The notes below the pieces were generated by a model. That model was not told the origin of the DNA. It ran no database searches and saw nothing but the letters and a program-made list of their open reading frames with translations. A stretch of 64,000 nt of DNA from Phycomyces blakesleeanus NRRL 1555(-) (taxonomy: Eukaryota > Mucoromycota > Mucoromycetes > Mucorales > Phycomycetaceae): the NCBI RefSeq assembly GCF_001638985.1, contig NW_017265143.1, forward strand, positions 1,066,259 through 1,130,258. The letters are read 5' to 3'. Below, piece after piece: positions 35,461 through 46,206 of the stretch. Every line of letters starts with the position of its first letter. The stretch's first letter is position 1. The translations under genes and the position numbers were made by a program.

Positions 35461-37168
35461 ATGAATTTCTCTAGTCCTACCAGCCCGGTCAATAAATATG
35501 AAAAGAGCCGGTCTGGTCTTCGACTACCAGTTTGTTTCAGCAAACTCAGATTACCAAGTCGTGGCCAGTGCGTTGTCATTATTTTAGCATGTGCATTTGC
35601 AAGCTTTGTTTTGTTAGGTCGTCCTTTACAGGAACCAGACACATCATTAAAGAATCAATTCTTGAACACTTTTCGAAGAAATAGTGGTATAAATCGTGGC
35701 AGTGGTGTTGCTAGCAATAATGACGAGTCGTCTTGGTTTTGGAAAAGTTATTATCCACCGGAGGTTGTAGACACAGTACTTGACTGGGAGAACGCGACGC
35801 GTCAAAGCAAAGATGTTCGTGCCAAGGCAGCCTTTGTGGCTGTTGTTCAGGAATCATCAATGTATAACTTGAGAGCGACCATGCGGGATATCGAACTCCG
35901 GTTCAACAATGCACATGGATACCCGTGGATTATCATGAGCGAAAGACCGTTTACATCCGTCTTCAGAAAATGGATAAAAGCCTCGACTAAATCCCAAGTC
36001 TATTTTGGACAAGCTTTGTCCGACGAATGGAATGAACCAACTTGGGTCAATACAAAAATTGTCGAGAAAGTTGCTATCAAGATGTCAAACGACAAAGTAC
36101 TTCATGGTGAGAGTGTGAGTTGGCGTAAAATGACCCGGTAAGAGTAATAACAAAAATATATATACGTGTGCGATGCCATAATAATATCATATTTTATATT
36201 TATCTATAATTTCTATAGATATAATGCAGGATTTCTTGCTCATCATCCACTTTTAAAAGACATTGAGTTCTACTGGAAAGTACAGCCTGGATCGCGTTAT
36301 CAATGCAACATTGACGGAGATCCTTTTGAAATGATGAAGCGAGACGACAAGAAACTATGTAAGAATATATAATATTTTCAACATATAAAAATAAAATGAA
36401 AGTTTGATATTTATTAACTTGTATTTATATGTATAGCCTTTGCTGTGACTGGATATGAAAGTGAAAATACGATGCTTAACTTTTGGAGAGTAGTCCGGGA
36501 ATATATTGAGTACAACAAGCAAAGCATTCTTCCCTCAAATCAAACAATATATCCCTGGATATTAGACCGCAATATTAAGGATGAGGCTTACATTTCAACA
36601 CTGCAGAGTCAAATGGGAGAATATTGGGGAGAGTTTAACGAGTGTGTCGTTTGGAACAACTTTATTATTGTATCGCTTGATTTCCTACGATCAAAACCAT
36701 ATACCGAATTCTTTCATTATATGGACAAAACAGGCGGTTTCTTTTATGAAAGGTAAGCAACAAAAGAGAAATGAAGAAGGCATGAGTTAGCGAGAGTTTT
36801 GTTGATATTTGGGATTCGATATACACATACATATCTTTGTGCGTATATATTTTAATAGATGGGGAGATGCACCAGTTCAAACAGTTGCAGCGGCCTTGTT
36901 TCTAAAACGGGATCAAGTTCACTACATAAAAAATATGGGATATGACTCTTCAATAGGTAGTAACTGCCCTGTAGAAAAGGAAGCCTATTCTCGCTTACAG
37001 TGTACATGTAATCTAGCCAGATCTTTAGGTAAGGCTATAAAGCAAGAATGATTCTGACAAAAATATGAGTAGCATTTATTAAACCTTTGTGCATTAATAT
37101 ATATAGCCGCCAGTTCTACAAGTTGTACACCAGCCTTGATTAAATTGCAAGATTCACATAATATATGA
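35461..37168 (+). CDS. GT15 family (Kre2/Ktr-like) mannosyltransferase homologue
   Basis: Five exons: 35461-36137, 36219-36358, 36437-36752, 36859-37028 and 37107-37168, giving 454 aa. Topology is Golgi type II: short basic tail, hydrophobic anchor at about residues 36-53 (GQCVVIILACAFASFVLLGR), stem, then the catalytic domain. Family landmarks: RATMRDIELRFNNAHGYPWI, YFGQALSDEWNEPTWVN, RYNAGFLAHHPLL, NIDGDPFEMM, GFFYERWGDAPVQTVAAALF and MGYDSSIGSNCP. GT15 enzymes add alpha-1,2-mannose from GDP-mannose to N- and O-glycans. Two usually acidic positions differ: the Glu of the R/K-x-E-P motif is Gln248, and the Glu of WxNFE is Ile349, so activity is doubtful. The first exon starts at an ATG after a T-rich leader. 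Confidence 0.9.
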
Positions 37169-37476
37169 TCGAGCACTTGATTTATTTAGTTGTCTTCGTT
37201 CCTTTTAACTAACTATACTAGCATTACTTTTCTTATTCTTCTTTATAAACGCAAAAAATTGTATCCAGCTTTTTCATGAAACAAAGAAAGTAAATATATG
37301 ACCCACAAACGAAGGGAGGATTAACTACGTGTTATGTTTATAAGTAGTATGTGATTTATCAATGTTTATTTTTTTGTTCTTTGGTATATGAGAAAGTGAT
37401 AAAGATAAATAGACAGAGAGAGAGTCAGATAATATGTGTAAGTGTATGTTTGGGTGTGTGACAATCACTAGTAGAT

Positions 37477-38370
37477 TTAGACAACCTCTTTTTTACGTTC
37501 CAAGGCAGACACATGGGATTCCATTGTTCCGAGAATATCATCCCAAGAAATGAATATTTCTGATAGTGTGTTAATCTACATAATAGTGATAAGTGTAAGT
37601 AATCAGACACCTACAATGATTAAACACAAAATGTCGGTTTTTCTTCTTTTCCTTACAAGGCCATTATAATTGTCCATAAGGCTAGACACCTTGTGAGTCA
37701 ATTCATTCAATTCGCGTGCCTGGTCGGAATGAATTGCCTCCAGAGGTGTCAATTGAGGACCAAGGGTTTGAACCGCTAAGAGAAAGAAAGAAAGAAAACA
37801 TATAGTTTGGATGTTAATAATCATCTTTCATTATTGCTATTTTTTTATTTTTCTCAGATACACACATCTTTATGCATATATATATATTAAAGATAAATGC
37901 TTTAAAAAAAGCTAAAAACAGTAAAAACTCACCTTCAAAGTCAACACCACTCACAACATGCTCTAATGATTTAACCTGCTTGACTTGTTTTGCAAAGGTT
38001 TCCATGTCTTCAAGTGCAGCCATCACCAATTCAAGTTTTGCTTCTGGAGCCAGAAACTCGCGCTCCATCAGAAATGTTGAGTTTGCAGGATTGAGTAGTT
38101 TCGCATGGACATCATCTATAATTAAGCTTTGAATTCAGATAATTTTTTTTAATGAAAGGATTAAAGAAAGAAAGAAAAAAATTACTTACATTTGTCAATA
38201 AAGTCTTGAATTCCTTTGTTGCCCTTATAAACTGTTTGAAGCTCTTTTCTCAACGCATCCATCCGTTGCAACAAAGGAAGTTTGGTAGCTCGTGCAAGGT
38301 ACAATGCCTGCTGGCCTACAAGGATGTGCTCGACGTGGCGTAATCTAGCTTCGAATCCATGTTCATCCAT
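37477..38370 (-). CDS. DCTN3: Dynactin subunit 3 (p22/p24)
   Basis: Four exons: 38190-38370 (ATG at 38370), 37933-38115, 37657-37775 and 37477-37575, giving 193 aa (human DCTN3 is 186). Dynactin p22 sits in the shoulder/sidearm of the dynein-activating complex. The protein is a continuous set of amphipathic helices: RLRHVEHILVGQQALYLARA at the N-terminus, FLAPEAKLELVMAALEDMET centrally, SLMDNYNGL, and the diagnostic C-terminal ISWDDILGTMESHVSALERK. It is divergently paired with the TONSL-like gene, 352 bp apart, so the two may share a promoter. Confidence 0.88.
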
Positions 38371-38722
38371 AGCGATTTATTTTTCTTGAAATTGCTAAAA
38401 TAATAAAGTACTATATTCTTCTTTTTATTTATTTTTTTGTTCTCAGGAACACCTTGCTTATTTGCTTGTTTTTGTGTATAGTGTATTGTAGTGTGGTGTA
38501 GTGTGGTGCAGTACAGTGTAGTATAATTTAGTATTAAGAGCGGGGTAACTTATTCCTTTCAATGCACGTAGTAAATGTGACTGTCTGTCCAAAGAGGACC
38601 CAAAAGAGGAACCCAAAAAAAAAGAAGTATGTTTCCAAAGGCAGAGTCTCTTTATTACAATCATTATTATCATTATCATTAACTATTAATTATCCTTCAT
38701 CATCCGAGATATTTCTGGACTA
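38371..38722. promoter_or_regulatory. Bidirectional promoter between DCTN3 and the TONSL-like gene
   Basis: 352 bp separates two divergent start codons. It contains TGTAGTGTGG-type short repeats (about 38480-38530) and a T-rich tract. No specific operator was identified. Confidence 0.55.
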
Positions 38723-40769
38723 ATGGGAAAACGAGCTGTGTATGGAATTCAATTCTCTGATCGTACACATTACGGAGATCTGATTGCACAGAAGCAGCTA
38801 TTATTAAAACATTACGAAAAAACAAAACTAGACACGACAAATCTTCTACTTGAAATTGCAGAATTGTACATTGAACGATGCGATGATTTGGATGATAAAC
38901 TTTCAGAAGATGAAATTGAACGTGACTTGAACGAATATCTTCAGAAAGCAATCAGAATATGCAATAATGTTTATCGAAAGAAGGGCCATGAAGATATGAT
39001 ATTGGCAAGGCAAGACACAGCACGACAAACTGAATTATAAAGTTGTGCGATGCTATATACCCTAAAAAAAGGAACACACACACATATATATATATGTATA
39101 TACATGCGTGTATGCAAAATGAGATAGCTAATACAATATATTCATAGAATATATGAATTGCTGATTCAATGCTACAAAAAGTAAATTTCCTTTATTATTT
39201 TAATACTATTTGATATGTGAATATAAATACTACACCACCACCACCACCACCAAATATATATATATATATATATATAACTTCTTCAAAATTTCATACCAAA
39301 GAAACTCAAGAATGGATTCACACACATGTGGTTAAAACCTCTTTCTTTTTATATGTGTTTCTTTATTTCCTTTCCTTTTTTTGTAGATTGGACTTTCATG
39401 AAAGTGCTGTCGGGGGCTGTAAAAAACTACTGGTTATCTTGAAAAGGAATTCCCCAGTAGATATCTCTCGAATACAGAGGGTTTACAAAACCTTGGGTGA
39501 TTTGTATTATACAAATGGGTAAAGAAGAATATCTCTATATATACATACATATATGCACATATATATACGAAGTCTAAAGAGGATCTATACATTGATTTAG
39601 ACACAATCAGAAAGAAGCATTATTCAGTGATTTTCAGAATGCTTGGGAGAATTATTCATTGGAACGAGATGTACTTGAAGCCCTTAAAGGTTTAAAGCCC
39701 TCCTTTTTTAAAATAGTAATTATAAAAGAAGAAGAATCTCATATTAACCTTTATGTGTGTGTGTTTTTTTTTGAACCTCCAAATAAAAAATAATATATAT
39801 AAAGAGTCGACGGATAGCTGTGATGAGACCTTCTCCAGACTAATCCTGTCTTCAAACGTTAATATGGGAGTCATATTGAGCAAGATCCATGATCCAGAGT
39901 TTAAAGCAGAAAGATTCTTTGTTGCTGCCACAGAATTAGCGCAGAAACTTAATGACCCTGAGGCAGAAAGAGAATGCTGGCATGAGTTTGGTAAATTCTT
40001 TCAACGTAATGGACGCTGGGATAGCGCTATGATGTGCCAAAAGAAGGAAATCAAGATCACAAAGATGCTTAATTTAAAAGAAGAAGAAGTGGCCTGTCGA
40101 ATTGACAACAGTAAGTTTAACTCTCTCTCTCTCTATCTTTGTGGGTGTGGGTGTAAGATGCTCTCCTTTTTATTTTACTAATTGACGACTATTCTGTTTC
40201 TTTTAAATAACTATTATATAATAAAGTCAAACTTTATCTGGAGATTGAAAAATTCGATGAATGCAAAAAGCACTTTAAAAGAATCAAAGGTAAATGGACA
40301 GAACGACAACTGATAATCAAGATAATTTTAACCCATTCTAATTACCTATACATATATATATATATATAAAGACTTAACTACTGAGCTAGAAGACGAAAGC
40401 TTGCACTCAGAAATTACCAGTCTGGTGTGGGACATTGAATCTATTCACAAAGAGATAAAAGAAGTACCACTTGAAGAACCTCTGGGTCGAGCTAAATTGT
40501 ATCTTGAACTAGGAAAGTAGAATAGTTAAAAAAAACATTAATGAGAAAACTAAGAAAAAAGAAACTTAATAATAATAGTAATAATATTTTGCATCAATTA
40601 GGCGAAATCTTCCTTGAGGTTGGAATGAAACGAGCTGCTGCCAAGTCAGCAGCAGAAGGCCTATTAAATATTATCCCTGGCTTTAAACATACAGATGAGA
40701 TGTCTTCTATGGTCCAAATTGGACTTATGCATATTGAAGCAGAGTCTAGCGAAAACACTACTCTAAAGG

Positions 40770-40800
<31 letters not shown>

Positions 40801-41577
40801 TTGCTTGGTGAATAACAGTGTATTCAATTATCTACTCTAAAATATACTAGCCGTATGATGTACAATTAGCTTTCAACCAGACCATATTGTTCATTATCCA
40901 CCGCGAAATTAAGACCAGAAAACTTTATCTTGAAAATTGTATCAAGGTTTATAAACGAATGATAAGACTGTGTCGCTATTATGACAAGGAAGCCACCTCT
41001 GAAAAGTGGGCCGTGATAGCAAAAGCAGCCAAAGAACAGTATCATGATCTGGTAAGTTAATAATTGGATAGTAATGTTACTGAGCCAAAAAAAAAGGTTA
41101 AAGGTAGAATACCAAACTTATTTTGTTTTTTGTTTTGTTTGAAACTATATATGCTTTCATGGAATAGGAGGAAAGCTTAGCAGAGGATATTGAAAAGACA
41201 GGCATAGTAAATACAAGTGGACCTCAAACAGATGACATCGATCCTTTGCAAAAGGTAATTCATATAAAATCAATGAGACGCTTGTTCTTAAGGGCACAGA
41301 AAGATAGAAATAAAAGAAAAGATATCTGATTAATTTACTCATAAATCCATTTACTTGATTATTTACTTATGATAATAATTCGGTGTGATTCTCTCAGAAT
41401 CTTAGAGTGCGTATTAATATCAAAGGCACTCAAGTTGTCATCGGGTTGAGTTGTTTAAAAGAGTACACTACTGTAAAGTGGATATCGAGACAACTCATTA
41501 ATAAGACTTGGAGAATATACGGTGAAAGAGTAAGTGATCAAGCCAAATAAGAAAAATTAGGGATAAAGATAAAACAC

Positions 41578-41610
<33 letters not shown>

Positions 41611-42723
41611 GAGTATACGAGTGAGAGGGAAATGTTCATATTTTTCTCTTATCCCCCCCCCCCCCCCTCTCTGCTTTGTAGATTTCTATTGATTACTTGA
41701 TCATAAATGGTTCAAAAGTACAGTCTCCAGAAGCTAAAATACAAATCTCTAAAGGACACAAACAAGAAATCCGAGTCCATGTGAAAGGTAATTCTCATCT
41801 GTCAAGTGATTTTCTTTTTATTATTCATACTGAAACCAAATTAAAACAAAATGCACTGCACTGCAATTAAAAAAGCCCATCAAAAGGGACTAGATGAGTA
41901 TTATGAAAATGTCTGCTCCCGCCTCAAGATTCCTATAGTCCCACGTCTCAAGGACGCACTCAAAGACCATACTGATAATGAATTGAATTTGAGTGGGTTA
42001 GGTATGTTCAGGGTTCTTTTGAGCTTCTTTTATACCCTTAGTCCTTAGTACTCAGTCCTGACATTACTTATTGTTATTATTAATAAACTCCTGTATTAAT
42101 TGAAATAGCACATAAACCCCCCCCCCCCCCCCCTCATTTCTTTCTCCCTTATCCCTTTCTATCTTTATTTTACTTTATCTTTAGAAAATATATTAACAAT
42201 ACTAATAATTTATTCTTTAATCGATTTTTTTCTTATTTCAGCTCTATCATCAGAAGACGTCCCTGTTCTGAGATTTTTATTAGCACGAAAGGGACCTTTA
42301 GATAATTTAGATTTATCAGCTAATCTGTTGGGTAAGCAATACGTGATAGATAATAAGGATATTAATGTGAATGTGAATGTAAATGTAAATTTAAATTTAA
42401 ATGCAAATGCAAATGTAAAACATAACAAAACAAAACAAAAAACTTGTAAAATAGAATGAGTAATAATAAATGTATGTATTATGCATGTAGATGACGATGC
42501 TATTATCAAGCTGCTTACTGACATGAGGTGTCCCCGTCATGTTGACTTGAGGAGTAACCTGCTCACAGGCAAGTGTCTAAAACACATTTTTAAAATCGGT
42601 CAAGGAAGGCTCTCTTCATTGCGTGTTAGTTACAACAAAATTGAATCTACCTCAAAACATGTCATCTCAGATCTATCAGCCCTATGTACAAGCCTTGAGG
42701 TGTTGGATTTAGAAGAACATTAG
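38723..42723 (+). CDS. TONSL: TONSL/Tonsoku-like protein (TPR, UBL-like, LRR)
   Basis: Fifteen exons: 38723-39009, 39148-39180, 39387-39518, 39601-39689, 39805-40110, 40227-40289, 40372-40516, 40579-40768, 40851-41051, 41168-41254, 41398-41529, 41682-41787, 41876-42001, 42242-42331 and 42491-42723; 739 aa. Helical TPR-type repeats fill about residues 1-480 (IYELLIQCYKKLDFHESAVG, RVYKTLGDLYYTNGHNQKEA, LHQLGEIFLEVGMKRAAAKS). A ubiquitin-like segment (RVRINIKGTQVVIGLSCLKE) follows at about 512-590, then LRRs (LDNLDLSANLLDDDAI, HVDLRSNLL, LRVSYNKIES). That order fits TONSL/Tonsoku, a replication-fork repair and histone-handling factor. Ankyrin repeats, present in animals, are not seen; plant Tonsoku likewise lacks them. 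Intron 1 has a GC donor. The border of exon 8 (40579) is uncertain. Confidence 0.72.
41653..41667. repeat. C15 homopolymer in a TONSL intron
   Basis: Fifteen consecutive C lie between 41530 and 41681 within the intron, just upstream of the 3' splice site TTGTAG, as part of its pyrimidine tract. Confidence 0.95.
42117..42133. repeat. C17 homopolymer in a TONSL intron
   Basis: Seventeen consecutive C lie in the 42002-42241 intron of the same gene. Long C-runs are otherwise absent from the window. Confidence 0.95.
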
Positions 42724-43519
42724 CATGTTGACTTTTTCTTTTTTTTCATTTACACACACACATACATACACAAAGAGTCAAAATAAATAAGGAGAATGTC
42801 AATTTCACCACAAATATGCACAGTAATCAGTAATTACATGCTTGTACTCATATTCAAACGTGTTTCAGCCTGAACACACGAAGATGCACTCTGGGGATTT
42901 ATTTGCAAAACGTCCAAAAAAGAAAAACCTTTTATCAAGTTGTCGAGGGAGTCGCCCCATAGATATCAAATTTGATCTTTATGTGGTCGAGACTGTCAAA
43001 AAGTCTTTAATAAAAAAAAAACTAACAGAAAGTCTCATATATAAAAACATTACATAAATAACTAGATAAATCAAAATGCTGTACAAGACTTGTGAACACA
43101 AATGCAATATCTCAGTCAGGGTATTACAAAACTTTATCCTTTGTGTATATGAAGAAATACAAGCTAGAGATTGTAGAAATGTGGGTGTAATAATGTGCTT
43201 TGTTCTTATATTTTTTTTTATCTTTTATATATATATATATATCTTTATTTATTATTAACATTGAATATATGGTATATATATATGTGTATATATCATAATG
43301 GTTGAAATGGAATGAAGTATGAGGAAGGATAGGGGTTATTTACAAGGGACTTTGATTTATGCTATACAGAATGAATGGTTGGATGAATAATATGGATGAA
43401 GGGAAAGAAAAAAAAAGGGAGTGGAGAAGAATAGAATATGATTTTTTGGATTGTGTTCTTGGTTTCTAAGAAAATAGCAAAGAGGTTCCCTTTTTGTTTC
43501 TTTTGTACGTGTGTATTCT
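42724..43519. other. Convergent spacer downstream of the TONSL-like gene
   Basis: AT-rich with an (AT)n run near 43231-43242 and 43276-43290. Short frames at 42842-43057 and 43076-43258 have no motif. Nothing else seen. Confidence 0.7.
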
Positions 43520-44257
43520 CTAGGTCTCATACAGAGCCAAAAAGGCAGGCAGTGTGAGCGCTACTCGTTCAACAATAAAGTAACCACATGTGGTAGGATC
43601 GGGCATGAGGTTTACCGATTGTGACGACGACAATGATGATGGAGATAAGGGCTGTCGCGTGTAGTTTGTTGAAAGCATGGCCTGCTTGGGTAAAGGCAAA
43701 GGTTGAGAGATGTGATTGGAGCCAACCATCAGGCATGCATCAACGAGACAATCTCCTCTGTGAAGAGTTATTTCCTGTACTGTCTTGGCGAGCATGGATG
43801 TTTCGGTTGCACCTGAAAAGGTACCTGCGCGCGGAGGAGGCACATGCTTTCCGATGTCCCCAAGTAACCCTAGACAATGCTCTCGTTGGGCTGCCCGCCC
43901 ATGAGGCCGAACCACAAGCTTTCCGTGCGACACATACGAATTCTTTACCTTGAAGTAATAGTTAGATGATTGAAAGTTTGGCAGGAACCAGAGCAAAGAA
44001 CGAGCAGGGTCAAACGTTGCAAAATAAAGTGCTAACAAAGACTCGTTTTTTTTGTGGGTGGGGGTTGGTGAGTGCGGGGCATGGAGCTCGTGAAGATTAG
44101 TGGATACAAGGTCGAGGGGCGGACCCTCTCGACGTAACTTCATGACCAGTACTTGGGCAAGAACTGGGGCAGGAAATATCTTGTATAGAATTGAAAACTC
44201 ATTTAGTGGGACGTGACCGAGGATCTTGAAGAGGATCTCAAGTGGAATACGGTCCAT
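43520..44257 (-). CDS. F-box-like protein
   Basis: A single-exon frame of 245 aa from ATG 44257. It begins MDRIPLEILFKILGHVPLNE, a typical N-terminal F-box helix pair (IPxEIxxxIL), so it probably bridges a substrate to an SCF-type ubiquitin ligase through Skp1. The remaining body is not recognised: LVMKLRREGPPLDLVSTNLH, then FATFDPARSLLWFLPNFQ, SHGKLVVRPHGRAAQREHC and a Ser-rich loop. The frame continues upstream to 44365 as a hydrophobic stretch, but the F-box at the internal ATG makes 44257 the better start. The C-terminus YFIVERVALTLPAFLALYET is hydrophobic. Confidence 0.75.
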   Translation of the reverse strand: MDRIPLEILFKILGHVPLNEFSILYKIFPAPVLAQVLVMKLRREGPPLDLVSTNLHELHAPHSPTPTHKKNESLLALYFATFDPARSLLWFLPNFQSSNYYFKVKNSYVSHGKLVVRPHGRAAQREHCLGLLGDIGKHVPPPRAGTFSGATETSMLAKTVQEITLHRGDCLVDACLMVGSNHISQPLPLPKQAMLSTNYTRQPLSPSSLSSSQSVNLMPDPTTCGYFIVERVALTLPAFLALYET

Positions 44258-46206
44258 AATTTCCGTTGCTATCGATACAATCACTCTTATAGAATAAATA
44301 GATAAGTAAGGAATAGCGAGAAAGATAAGAAGGAAGGAAGAAAAGAAAGAAGAAGAAGAAAACAAAAAAAAGATGTTTTTGAAGGAAAGGAAGGAGAGAG
44401 TTTAGGTCTTGGTGCTTATAAAAGCCTTCCCACGCCTTTCCATCAGTTGAGACATCATTGTAATCCCTCTTTTGGAACACTTAAACTCCGACATTACCAT
44501 GGTGACAATAGATAATTAAGCAATTACCATGGCAAACATTTATATATATATTTATATTTAAGTATGATACCTACTTAATATGTATTTGTGTGTGTGTGTG
44601 TTTATATATCTGACTTGCCAAAGATCGTCAAACCCCACTAAAAAAATGAAATAAAGTTAAATTCAGTACCTAATTGTCAATAGTTAGTAGACAATACCTA
44701 ATTTGTACGTACTGGAATATTGATTTGATGATTAGATCTTTAGTTGATTATATATTGACAGCTTTCAAACTTGAAGCCTTTTTTTTTGTTTGTTTGAGCC
44801 AACGCACAGATACAATCTTTGTTTTTATAATATTAAAATATATATATATAAAGAAACAATATACCTTTATAGTAGGATCTTATTGTTATTATGAACTGTA
44901 GATGGTCAATTCGATCAATCTTAAAAATTACGTAAATAAAAGAATGCACACATACATACACAAGCATGTATCTATATATAAGATTTATAATAAATTTGAT
45001 TTTGATCGAGGGCTTTGTATCTTTGGTGTAGATAAATCGGTATATTTGATCCAACAACTCCCGAAATCACTGATTGTGTTTTTAGACTAATCGCTTTTTG
45101 TATATAAATTCAATAGGAAAAAAAGCGGTCTTATATATAAATACCTTTTTATTTATTCAACAATAAAAGTTTAAAAAGCACCTTAATGAAAACATCAATT
45201 AATGAAGGCGCAAAATTTACAACTTTGGATGTGATGTATTATTGTTATTTCTATGTAAATCTCACGTTAAGATTCTGATATTAATTTTAGCCAATCCAAG
45301 TCACAATTAATTGGGTGAACGACAGACTTTAAACTCTAAATCTCGCAGGCATGTCGGCGGTGGTCGCTGGAAGATGTATTGATTCTTTTAAACATTGGCC
45401 TACAAGCCTTCCCTTTCTCTCTCTCTTGCCAAATTGTAAGCAAAAACTGTAGCAAAAACCACCCAATAAACTTAACGGTGTATTTGAAACGAAATGGCAT
45501 GAAACATCATGACTTGAAATGACATGGCCTTGACAAGTGTATATATCTATGTAAGGATGTTTAAAATTAAAACAAACAATCCGCCTTTCAGTTTATGCTT
45601 ATCCAATCGATCGACTCTCTCATTATTACTTCTGGTGCTGCTGTTGCTACTGGTTAATCATCCATGCAATCTGGATTAAAAAGCCAGTTAAAAATATGTA
45701 GAAAATATGCTGGGATTGTACGGGAAAATTTAGAACCAGTAAAACAACACTATTGGATTACAGGAAACAGAGTTTTATTTTTTATTTTGAAAGATGCTCG
45801 TTCTATAAGTCGCTCATGTCCAAGAGATTTTTCACCTTGCGATCGATTCACTTTTCATAAACTGTCTGGGACTAAACACTTTCTATATGTATTGCTGAGG
45901 AGATATTACTATCAGAAACGTCGTTTTCTAATTGGTCTTTATCGATTTCTTTATTCCTTTCCTCCTCCTTCCTCTTCCTCTTCCTCCTCTTCTTCTTCTT
46001 TTCTTTTTTTACTATTAAGATACATTTACTATTTACCCTTAAAGGTGTATTTTAAATTAACTTCCCCATTCGCCACACTAACACACATTGATACACCATA
46101 CGACGTTGTCGTTCTTGAAAATACAAAGATTTTTTTTATTAAAACAAAAAAAAATAGGTTAAAGTTTCTACTTCTTTTTTTTTTGCTTGTTTGTTCGTGC
46201 TTTGTG
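44258..46206. other. Intergenic spacer before the arrestin gene
   Basis: AT-rich and with no supported gene. A short plus frame at 45352 reads MSAVVAGRCIDSFKHWPTSL and ends at a GTAAGC donor-like site, which could be a small exon of unknown gene. A frame beginning at 45664 runs through a polySer/CCT repeat (45960-46005) into the arrestin frame, but that part is not conserved-looking and probably is leader. Perfect CCATGG/ATGGT repeats near 44500-44530 were seen without meaning. Confidence 0.55.
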
